64,000 nucleotides of DNA from Plasmodiophora brassicae (taxonomy: Eukaryota > Endomyxa > Phytomyxea > Plasmodiophorida > Plasmodiophoridae). Within the stretch, counting starts at the first letter, position 1. Every line of letters starts with the position of its first letter. The notes under the pieces were generated by a model, which was given only the letters and a program-made list of their open reading frames with translations, made no database searches and was not told the DNA's origin. Made by a program: the position numbers and the translations under genes. The stretch covers positions 992,001 through 1,056,000 of the forward strand of contig JASFAU010000008.1 in the NCBI GenBank assembly GCA_039704465.1. The letters run 5' to 3'. Below, one piece after another: positions 51,325-61,312 of the stretch.

Positions 51325-52986
51325 ATGGCGGGTGCCCATGATGACGCCATCGTCATGCCGGTCCTGCTGCGGTCCGAACCGGATCGTCGGCGTCAGACGT
51401 CGGTGATCTGCGACCAGGTCCGGTCGTGGGCGGCCGATCCGACGTCCGCCGACCTGGTCGCCCGGGTCCTACCCAGCATCGAACGCCTGGCATTCGATGC
51501 GCCGTTCGCCGACCTGCGACAGGCGTTCCGGGAGCTGTACGACGAGGTTGGACCATCGGGACGACGGCCTGCACCGTGCGTTTCGCGTATGCTGCCCAGG
51601 GAGGCGTTCTCGGAGGTGGGCGCCATCCCGGACGGCCCGCCGCTGTACGCTCTGCAGGACATGTTCCTGCTGACGGGTCGCATCGCATCCCTGGATCGCA
51701 TCATTGCAATGCAACCGTCGTTCCTGGTCGCCTACGTATCCAGCTACGTGGCGATCATGTACGATGATGGGCCGCTGTCTCTACCGTGCCGGTCGTACCT
51801 GGCGGCGTTGGCCAGCGCCCGCCTGCACTGCCAGTACCTGATCCGGCAGCAGGCACGGGAGTTCGTCAGGCTCCAGGGGCCCGTACAGTGGCTACACGAT
51901 CGGGCCGCCGTCCCTGACAAGCTCAGGCTGTTCGACGAGGTCAACGCGCTGATGGCGCACCAGCCATGGAGGTTGACGCCGGCGCTCCTGCGATCTATGC
52001 TGTCCCATTCCGACCTGTCCGTCTCCGAGCTCGTCCATGGCATCGTCATACTGTCGACGTTCCACGCGCTGTGTGGGCTGGCACAGGGTCTTGGCGCCGT
52101 CGACACTGACGACGACAGCGACGAGCGGTCAACGGCAACAGCAGCGACCCCAAAGCCGGCACCGCCGGACAGTGATGAAGCGACGCAGCACCTCAAGGTC
52201 CTCCTTCAAACCTCGATGGACGTCCTACTTGCACAAGCGACGTCCCTCAAGGCTACTAACCATGCCCATTCTGGTGCGCATTCGGCCCCCGTTACTGCGA
52301 CCCAACAACCACCGGCCTACCCGGCGCTCTGCGCTCCTGTCCTGGCCGACATGCAGTACGAGGACTACAACGTGAAATCCAAGATCTACCGAGTGCTGCA
52401 TATGGGCGAGTTCGACTGGAAGGGCCATGGATACTCGCTCATCAGCCGGTACTGGAACGACCATACCGCGCAGCTGCTCGATGACGAGTTTGACCTGATT
52501 TACGCCCTCACCGACAACAATCTCTGCCAATCGGTGCGCGACATCGATACGGGGCCCTTCCGACGTGCCATTTGGCATTACACGTTCCGGTTGGTGCTTC
52601 GTTTGTGCACATGTCCGGTCTGGCCTACGTACTGACACATCCGGGGACGTAACAGGCTGTTCGGCGTGTCCGACGATGCATACAACTATCAGGTAGGGTA
52701 CCTGTTCGTTCGGAACAGACGGGTTGCTAGATCTGAACGTGCGCGTGATCTGGAGCAGGAAGTCAACATCTTTCTGAACCGAGGTCTGAAGGCGTTTATC
52801 AAGAAATGCGCGTGCTTCCCGCACCTGGTGACGGGCGGCGACTTTGTGTCGCTGGGATACAGCTTGCGGCCCGATGAGATTGTCCACGTCGCGTTACTGG
52901 CAATGGAGGCGAGGCGCCAGGCGACGCTACTGTATGCTCTGCGGGCACTCCAGCAGTCGACCCAGGTCCAAACAACAGCTGTATAG
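51325..52986 (+). CDS. Sestrin
   Basis: Two exons, 51325-52604 and 52656-52986; intron 51 nt. Product 536 residues. The N-terminal helical half has the AhpD-like part: YVAIMYDDGPLSLPCRSYLAAL, ARLHCQYLI (the reductase Cys position), LAHQPWRL-like ALMAHQPWRLT, ELVHGIVILSTFHAL. The C-terminal half has EFDWKGHGYSLISRYW, LLDDEFDLIYALT, DIDTGPFRRAIWHYTFRLV, the VNIFLNRGLKAFIKKCACFP stretch and VALLAMEARRQATLLYALRA. Sestrins inhibit TORC1 through GATOR2 and sense leucine; DIDT-x3-RRAIW is the conserved GATOR2/leucine-pocket region. Sestrins occur in animals and several protists but not in true fungi or plants. Confidence 0.93.
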
Positions 52987-54357
52987 CATTCGTTGTAGCG
53001 TATAAATTTATGGTCAAGTCGATATATACGGGCCCCTAGTGGCATCGGCATCCACGCCAACGCCGCCACGCACTCCGACACTCCGTACGCGCCGTCGTTG
53101 GCAGTCGTTATTGACATCGTCGGCGACGTACTCGCCAATGAAACGTCCACCGTGCCGTTGCGCATGTAACGCCGTTCGTAATACACTTCACTTCGTTATT
53201 CTCTCCCTTAGATTAACAGTCGTAGGCTCTCCAGCCGCGCTCCGCGTCATGGCCGAGGGCCAGCCGGCGCTGACACCCATTGGTGGCTACTCAACCATCA
53301 CTGGCGTCAGATCGGCTGCAAGTCGGTGCATCCGCTTGCAGCCATTCCTGCATCCGCCTATAGCCAATTCCTGCATCCGCCTGCAGGCATTCCTGCATCC
53401 GCCTGCAACCGATCGATAGCGCTCGCGCGCAGCTGCAGCGCAAGTCCGGGGTGCGCGACTGCGCGTCCCTGCAGGGCAGGGTCTATCAGCCAGGTGCCAG
53501 TACGGCGTCGATGTGTTGAACACGTACAATGACATTAGATTACAAATTTGTTGATATCCTCCAGTACAACATTGCCCTGTATTGTCGAATACGTTGCTCA
53601 CAGTATTTTGGGCACTATGTGAAGAATTGGACATAGGGCCCATTCTGGTACTACAATGATACTGCAGGAACCATAAGCGCCGTGTTCCATGCCAGTGGAT
53701 ATCGAAGACAGTGCCGCCGGCAACAGCAGCGCGCAAACACCACCTGGCAATGTCATGTTCCGATCCGCGTGCCTCCACACACATCAGGAAAAATGGGCCT
53801 GGAGAGCGCCAAAATGGGCCCCCACCCACCGGTGGTCGTTGAAAAATGGTCCTGACCTTCGACTCGGCGCAGTCAGCCACCCATTGTTGACGCCGACGGG
53901 GAGCCAACCACTGGCGAGCAGATGTTCATTTGCGATCTCGATCGCCAATGGCGCGACGTCGGCGAATCGAGTCCGACCGAGACGACGAGGTAGAGGAGCG
54001 GCCCCAACGAGGACGGACACGCGTTGACACTGGCAAACAACCGACGCCTGATCGTGCCGACGAGGGGTCATGTATCACGACCGAAGAACTAGGCAACCAG
54101 GCTAACTGTCCGGAAATGACAACGACGTCCGCCCCAGCGGCGGAACTCGGCCGGATGTCACACAGTAAGAACGACGCATGCGAGTCGTTTCGAAGCACAC
54201 TTAGCGGACGGTCCTTATACGCCTGCACGTCAAGCACACCCGAATCGTCTTGCGCACCGTAAGGACGAATCGACTTCTATTCGATTCCAGCGCAAACAGG
54301 CGATCGACGTGCCACGGTGCCTATTGCCATTCTGCCCTGCATCAGGCCATCACCTCA
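52987..54357. other. Gene-poor region with short tandem repeats
   Basis: No supported gene in 1.4 kb. At 53325-53411 there are three to four copies of a roughly 21-23-bp unit containing GCATCCGCCTGCA(G/A) and CATTCCT. A plus ORF at 53948-54262 is hydrophilic and lacks motifs; I do not call it a gene. Confidence 0.4.
53325..53411. repeat. 21-23-bp degenerate tandem repeat, also near 54617-54655
   Basis: Units of the type CATTCCTGCATCCGCCTGCAG are repeated here; two more units occur about 1.2 kb downstream at the edge of the left arm of the 54.4-kb inverted repeat. Confidence 0.7.
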
Positions 54358-55241
54358 AGGCCAGTGAAGAAGGAAAAGGTATCGTGGAAAGTGCCAAACA
54401 GCTGTTTTCGTAGTCAGTTGTGGATATTTGCGAGTCATTTCCTCACTGACCTACGTGTTATATTCGCAGAGAATACTGCAATAATGAAGACTTGCTTGAG
54501 GGCTCCAACAAGTCAAAAAATCAAACAATCCATCGCGGCATTATTGTATATCTTCGAAACGATATTGACGTTTCCTAACAGGACGCAAAGGCGTGGCCTT
54601 ACCTGCGTCCACTTGCAGCCAATTCCTGCATCCGCCTGCAGCCATTCCTGCATCCCTCTAGCTTGCCAATCATGGTCTGTTTATCGACCTAATTCATTGA
54701 CGAACCTACGCACTATGCTGTCGATGATTCGATCACCGGACAAGTCAGCGTGGTCGTCCGGGACGGCCCACAACTTGTGCCACAGACGGCGCAGCCAGTC
54801 GAATTTCTGTCCTGGCTGGCCGGTGATGATGTGCGGTTTCGCACCCTTGAACCGAGGTCGGATCTCAGGACGACTGTCGATGAGCCCGGCCGCGCCCTTT
54901 GCGTTCGACAGGAACGTTTTTATCACTAATGCTGTGAGTCAACGGTTACTAATGATCCGCGGTTGAAATATTGATTTACTACGACGACTTTCATCAAACG
55001 GCCATCCCTCCGCGTCCTGTTCAGGAATGCCAACATCGTTTTGAAGATATAGAATAATGCCGCGATGGACCGCTTGATTTTTTGACTTGTTTGAGACTTC
55101 GAACAAATCTTCATTATTACAGTATTCTCTGCGTATACAGCACGTAGGTCAGTAAGGAAATGACTCGCAAATATTCACAACTGACTACGAAAACAGCTGT
55201 TTGGCACTTTCCACGATACCTTTTCCTTCACTGGCCTTGTA
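54358..55241. mobile_element. Element bounded by large inverted repeats (about 230-bp arms)
   Basis: 54358-54593 is the reverse complement of 55014-55241 with roughly 10-15 percent divergence and small indels. Both arms read as part of one protein (TSQKIKxSIAALxYIFxT) and both begin near GGCCAGTGAAG. The 420-bp centre has a minus ORF (54681-54926) with FDWLRRLWHKLW. Probably two inverted copies of a diverged transposon, or a fold-back element. Confidence 0.6.
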
Positions 55242-55689
55242 GACGGTGGAGCAGTGCAGCATGCCCTGTCGCAGCCAGAGATACCAAGAATAGCATCTAG
55301 GAGAGGCAGCCCTAAGACCAGGAGAGTCCGTACGGCATGCGGGAAGGCCGGACGGCATGGAGGAGAAGGATCAGGAGATCTGGGAAGGAGGACGCTGAGG
55401 CAGTGCATGACATTGGGTTTTAGGCATGTACCCACACCCGTACCCGGCCGCCGCGAGGACAACTCTACCCGCACCCGTACCCGACCGGTCGAATATAAAA
55501 AATCATACCCATACCCGATCCGACCCGCGGCTGAGAATTACCAGCCCATACCCGATTCACACCCGACGATCCAATTTCGTGGCCATACCCGGCCGATCCG
55601 GACATCGCTCGATCATCGGGGGGCTTGAGCTTCTCCGGTGAGATGTTTTGTAGACCGGTTTTAGTGCGATCGACGAGATCCAAAGCACT
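55242..55689. other. Leader region of the Ty3-like element with ACCCGTACCC-type runs
   Basis: 55430-55570 is rich in TACCCG/ACCCAT hexamers, a pattern common in retroelement debris. GATGTTTTGTAGACCGG occurs at 55643-55659, shared with 28.5 kb, just before the gag start. No clear LTR or primer-binding site. Confidence 0.4.
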
Positions 55690-56811
55690 ATGGCGCGACG
55701 ATTGAAGCCCGGGCAGCAGCCAATGGCGGAGGGGCTGGACCCGAGCTCACTGGAGAAGTTGGAGGAGCAGTACACGGACTACTGTCGCATCACGTCGGAG
55801 GCGGAGGCGTACCTGCCGGAGCGAGAACGACGCGGCCCAGTCTCAATCCGGAACTGCTTCAAGTTTCATGAACGACAGGCAATTGCGATGGACGAGCTGG
55901 AACTCCAGGACGAGCAGGAGATGACGGACGCTCACCTCGAGGCATGGATGGCCGAGGAGATTGCACAGCTGGGGAGCCGAATGGCGCACAATCTGAAGGC
56001 GGCGGAGAAGTTGCTGGCGAACGAACTGGCCATGAACACGAAGCTGCCATTCCTGATCGACAGGATCAAGTCGATACGATTCGAGTTGCGGCGTCTGGTG
56101 TCCCAAAACGGCCTGGAGTGGATGAACGACGACCAGGCGGGGAGGCGCGTCTTCGGCAAGCTAGTGGTGGATGCCATCAAGCCGATTCCGCTGCAGAAAC
56201 ACATGGTCGACTGGGTAGAACCGGATCCAGAAGCGCGCACTGGCGACATCGAGGGCCTGTTCCAGGAAGCCATCCGATACGCGAATTCGGTCGTCGACGT
56301 GCTGGGCAACCCGAGCACATCTGACAAGGAGACGGTCGCCCAACTGAGGGCAATCGCGAAGGGCAATGGCGGCAACTACCCTCGCGGTGTAAAGGTCAAC
56401 AAGCGAGGCGGTCGACGGTCCCCGGAACCCACTCCCAAGCGTCAACGATTCGGTGGCGGATTCCAGCGCAACGGACGCGGTCATGAGCGCGAAGGCCCGA
56501 ACGGACGACGCGGAGAAGGTCATGGTCGACACAAGACTGAAGGACACGGTCGGGATACGCCGGGAGGACAGCAGGAAGGCGCACCTGAGGGAAACGGAAG
56601 CCAACGGAACGGAGGGCCTGACCGAGGCGATAAGCAGGACGACAACCGTGACACGAAGAAAGCCCCCAAAGGCGGTTGTTTCCGATGCAAGGGCGAGCAC
56701 TACGTGAGCGACTGCCCGCAACCGCCGACGGAGGAGGAGCGCCGTGGTCGTGGCAACCGCGGAATAAACGCGGCACGTGTTCGAACGTACGATGGTGATG
56801 CAAAGCGATGA
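55690..56811 (+). mobile_element. Ty3/gypsy-type Gag with CCHC knuckle
   Basis: 373-residue ORF. The first 240 residues are helical and charged (capsid-like). Residues 250-330 are Gly/Arg/Glu-rich nucleic-acid binding. A zinc knuckle CFRCKGEHYVSDCP is near the C-terminus. It precedes a pol-like region in the same direction, so it belongs to one element running to about 57.9 kb. Confidence 0.75.
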
Positions 56812-57950
56812 CTCTCTGAGGGCACATCGGGGAGACCACATTCGAGTGCGCTCTGGATTCCGAATGTCGTGGAGGCAACGTCATACCGGCGAACATTGCA
56901 GAACGGCTTGACGATGCAGCTGCGATACAGGAGATTGATCCGATCGAGATTGTCCTGGGTGATGACAAGACCACTGAGGTCTGCTCGAAGGTCCTTGCCG
57001 TTCCGATCATGAAACTGCACGGCGAACACGGGACATTGACGCTGTACAACATGCGATTCTACATCTCGACGATGGTTGCGAAGACGCTGCTCGGAAACCC
57101 GATTCTCACGGCTATGGGAATTGATCCCAAACAGCAGTTGGAGTCGCTGATGTCAACGAACGATGGGGTCATGCAGTTCGATGCTGACTCGCTCGAGACG
57201 GTGGAGAGGGTGACGGCCAAGATGATCGAACTGAGTGCCAACCACGGATGCAACCCCTACACGAACAGCGAAGGCGAGCCGACGCGCAGTGAGATCGATC
57301 TCGGAAAGGTTGATCCGTCTGGAATCAGCGAGGCTGTCAAAGATATGATCAAGCAGGCTAAGAAGAATGGCATTTCGAGGCAAGGCTTGAGGCGACTGCG
57401 GAAGATCTTGAACAAGCACATGAATGAGTTCCGTACGACGCTGGGGTCTGACCCACCTGTGGACGTGGAACCATTGAGGACGGACCTGAAGGACGGTGCC
57501 ACACCATATCGGTGCAAGCCGCGCATGTACAATCCGAAGCAAAAGGAGTTCTTGACGGACATGATACGGATGCTGAAGGACAACGGCCTGATCTTTGCGA
57601 ACATGAACTCGAAGTGGGCCAGTCCTGTCCTGATCGTCAAGAAGCCACACGGAGACGGCTACCGGCTATGCGTCGACCTTCGACAGGTGAACCTTCGATC
57701 TGAGCCAACTGTTTGTCCCATGCCGAACATCGAGGCGGGAGCCCGCAAGCTCGAAGGTATGTCGTGCTTCTTCAGCTTGGATGCCTTCAAAGGGCTTCTG
57801 GTTGATGCCTCTGGACAAATCTTGTCAAGAGATGTTTTCATTCATGACAGACGATTCGGTTTGTGTCACGACTGAGTCGTGTTGGCGACTCAGCCGGCAC
57901 CAAATTGGGCTCCTTCGTAGCGCACTAGGTACAATAAACGTCCACGGCGC
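56812..57950 (+). pseudogene. Ty3/gypsy Pol fragment (protease, start of RT), truncated
   Basis: A stop lies right after the gag end. The frame then carries a decayed protease-like part (ECALDSECRGGNVI, normally DSG/DTG) and, from 57009, the RT start: CKPRMYNPKQKEFLTDMI, WASPVLIVKK, GYRLCVDLRQVN, CFFSLDAFKG. At about 57790 the frame shifts; FWLMPLDKSCQEMFSFMT continues in another frame. No YxDD box, RNase H or integrase follows. The element is broken at its right end. Confidence 0.75.
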
Positions 57951-58019
57951 GGACCGACCTCAGTCGGTCAATCCGTGTGGTTGACTCATCGTGTTCGGTC
58001 GTCACATTTTGACCGACTA
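57933..58019. repeat. Short terminal-type motif shared with 28.2 kb
   Basis: AATAAA, then CGCGGACCGACCTCAGTCGG, and at the far end TTGACCGACT, so CAGTCGGTCAA is inverted within about 60 bp. A near copy lies at 28175-28260 beside a fold-back element. Confidence 0.6.
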
Positions 58020-58046
58020 ACCTTCTGTCGTCGTCTTGTCTCGACC

Positions 58047-58505
58047 CGTATCGTATTGTGCCGTATCGTATCGTATTGTGCCGTATCGTATCGTATTGTG
58101 CCGTATCGTATCGTATTGTGCCGTATCGTATCGTATTGTGCCGTATCGTATCGTATTGTGCCGTATCGTATCGTATTGTGCCGTATCGTATCGTATTGTG
58201 CCGTATCGTATCGTATTGTGCCGTATCGTATCGTATTGTGCCGTATCGTATCGTATTGTGCCGTATCGTATCGTATTGTGCCGTATCGTATCGTATTGTG
58301 CCGTATCGTATCGTATTGTGCCGTATCGTATCGTATTGTGCCGTATCGTATCGTATTGTGCCGTATCGTATCGTATGCCGCCGTATCGTATCGTATTGTG
58401 CCGTATCGTATCGTATTGTGCCGTATCGTATCGTATTGTGCCGTATCGTATCGTATTGTGCCGTATCGTATCGTATTGTGCCGTATCGTACCGTGCCGTA
58501 CCGTT
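58047..58505. repeat. 20-bp minisatellite, about 22 copies
   Basis: Unit CCGTATCGTATCGTATTGTG repeated almost without change; one variant unit ends ATGCCG near 58376 and the last units drift to CCGTACCGTGCCGTA. Within each unit TATCG is itself repeated. Because 20 bp is not a multiple of three, three units give a 20-residue peptide repeat and all frames stay open, so ORFs there are artefacts. Confidence 0.97.
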
Positions 58506-58531
58506 TCTATCGTTGGTATTGTATTGCATTC

Positions 58532-60875
58532 ATGGCAGGAGGCGATGGGTCGATTCCGTCATTGGCGGACGACGTCCCATCGTCCGCGAATCCGGATGTT
58601 GCGGGTGCGTCGGATTTTGCTCTCGGTCCCCTGTCGCAGCTGCACTTCGCGCGGGGTGTTCTGCCACTGGCGAATCAGCTCCCTGCACGACCGCTCACCC
58701 CGCCCTCGCTCAATAGTACCGCTGCCGATTGGCCCGACGACTCTCGGTCCTCTTCGAACCGTCACTCCCCGCCTGCCTTATCGTCCCTACACGTTTCTGC
58801 CGCCTCGACGTCTCTGCAGGACCCCGGCGGCGCGCCTCGGCATGACCCTGTCTCCTCGACGTCGCAGCATATTGGCGCTTCGTCCGTTGGGGCTCGGGAG
58901 CCGGCGCCACGGGTGTCTCCGGGCCCACCCTTAACGTCTATTGTTGTTCAGTCACAAGACATTCCGCGTTTTTCGGGAAGCGATGGTCTGTCGACGACGC
59001 GTTGGTTGACTGCGTTCTCTCGGATCCCCCAGACGTCGTTAACGTCTACAAGTCCTCTATCCGGCGATGTGCAATGTGTCTTAACGACAGCCTTGCAAGG
59101 TCAGGCCCTTGAGACTTACCTCGACTTGCCTGCGGACGCGTCTATGGCGGACGTAGCGTCCGTCCTGCTCCGTGATTTCCCGGGACCTTCGTTCAAGCAG
59201 GTTGAAGCGAAGTTTGACAACCTGAAGCAGACTGCAGGTGTCGCTCACCACGCACGCACTGGCATTCCAACGCTTGTACAAGGACCTTCAAAGACTTGAC
59301 CCATTGTACAGACTCAATCCGGCCCGCTTGGCGGAAAAGTTCCGCCTCTCGTTGAACCCTGCGCTCTCCGAAGCGCTGTTCTTCTACAACTTCAGAGACT
59401 ACGACAAAGTTCTCGAGATGGCGGCCCATCTTGAGTCGAAATATCCAATCGCCGCCATCAACGCTGGCGGTGATGCAAGGGCACAACCCCTGGCTTGCCA
59501 TTATTGTCGCGAGGTTGGGCATTTTATTGCGTCCTGCCCGAAGAGGCCAGCTTGCCCGCACTGTCATAAGGTTGGCCACTGCTCATCGCTGTGTCCCGAG
59601 CGGTCCGGCAACCCTCTCCACGTCACTGATCTGTTCCTTATGACGTCTCCCTCAATACCGCATCTGTTGGTATCGGTACGCCTCGTTATCGGCTCACGCC
59701 GTGTCAACACTATCGCCCTGTTAGACTGTGGCGCGACTTCCAACTTCATCGACTGGTCGTTCTGTCGTCACCATGAAATACCGGTTCGCTCTAAATCGCG
59801 TGCCATTCCTGTTCGCGTCATCGACGGGCGACACCTGTCTCCAGTAACTCAGGAAACCGTCCCGCTACGTGCTACCGTCGACGGATGTTTCGACAGCGAC
59901 GTCGTCCTGAACATGATCCACTCGCCTCAACACCCTATCATTCTTGGGCTGCCTTGGTTGGCGGATACAAACCCAGATATCGATTGGCGTCAGCGCCGCC
60001 TACAGCGCCGCGGAGGTACCCTTGTTGGGATGTCACGCCTTACAGGAGACGTCCACGAGTCTGGGTCCTTCGTCTCTTCGGCGGGACCGTTTGCAACAGT
60101 AAAGCGCGGGGATAGTCTCTCAGCTGGGGTCTCGCCTCCTGCACGAAGCGTTCCTGCGCCTGCGTGTGCCATCCCTTCAGCTGAATCACTCGAAACGTTG
60201 CCGCTTACATCCGTGTTTGTCGACGGCAAGCTGGCTTCCGTAGCTAATGACGACCACCCGGAGTGCCACATTGCCATTGCTGCCGTCGACGACCGGCCGA
60301 GTCCTCCCGCTTTCGATTATGGTAGCATCCCGGGGGTCGCCGCCTTCAATGCTACTGTTGCCCCCAGCCGCACCGATCTCTTATCATTGCCCCGTTCAGG
60401 CTCCGAGTCCACGCCCCTTATGTCCTCCTTCCGGAACTTGGGCCCCGTTCGACGAGGGGTGAGACGGTCTCTCCCGCCGCCTCCGCCGCCTCCCTCCAAT
60501 GATGGCTTCCGAGACGGCCACAGCCTCAGTCTTCTGATGTTCGCAACCTTTGTCGCCCTGACCTGGATCCTAGTTGGGTGGCCGTATTTTCCAATAGCAC
60601 AGCTGTGTACGAGCGCCTCTGCGGAGCCCCCGCCCTTGAATGCGCCCGCCGAGTCCTTCTTTGCACATTTTGCTACGTTCGAGGATGACCAGGCCTCATC
60701 AACCTCGATCGCGTTTCTCAACCACGATCTCATGTTCCTGGACGCCGCCGCACGTGTGTTTGCCCACAAGCTACATCGACGACAGAGTCGTTCCACAGGC
60801 AGCATATCGGCTACAGCGGGGATACAATTTTGCGAAGGAGCTACAAATCGGCTACATCAGTGGACACATTGGTGA
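58532..60875 (+). pseudogene. Retroelement Gag-protease with frameshift; pol missing
   Basis: ATG 58532 starts a gag-like frame (retrotransposon gag core QDIPRFSGSDGLSTTRWLTA, ALQGQALETYLDLP). Near 59235 the coding continues in another frame (HALAFQRLYKDLQRLDPLYR). Two CCHC knuckles follow, CHYCREVGHFIASC and CPHCHKVGHCSSLC, then a retropepsin: LLDCGATSNFID and HPIILGLPWLADTNPDIDW. Pol is absent beyond about 60.9 kb, although 60780-60850 resembles the WVFxHxLxR... transition. Different from the 55.7-kb element by sequence. Confidence 0.75.
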
Positions 60876-60990
60876 TACATTCTTCCGCCTGCCCACGGAC
60901 TGCGCTGATGGGGATACAAATGTGCTACAAGCCTTCAGCACCGCGCTTGGACGTACAACCAAACATCGTTTACTTATCCACTCGTAGACC

Positions 60991-61312
60991 ATGCAACGGA
61001 CGACGCCACAATCGCATTGGCCCTCGGCAGCACACAGACAAAGCTGGCGCGCATGTTCGACCCACTGTGCGAGATCATCTCTGGAATTTTCGTGGGCACC
61101 AAGACGACGTTCGCCGGAACCGACTGGTTGATCGGGAAGAACGGCGACAGTTCACGTCCGGACGCCAACCCATCCCCGGTAATATATCGTGGCAGCTTTA
61201 ACTCGACGCGCCGATTCCCAATTCGCAGTTTCTTGGGGACGTACATCCTCCACCAACTGTGCAAATGATCGGATTCAAATGCAGACACTTGGGTAACAGC
61301 AGTTTCTCCCAA
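60991..61312. other. Junction spacer between retroelement and CACTA element
   Basis: About 320 bp without a supported gene; short ORFs only. Confidence 0.4.

Noticed and set aside
53930..54262. Hydrophilic plus ORF of 110 residues
   Set aside because: No motif, no splice partners, located in repeat-rich sequence.
58017..58529. Long ORFs on both strands in the 20-bp array
   Set aside because: They arise because the unit contains no stop in any frame; there is no independent sign of a protein.
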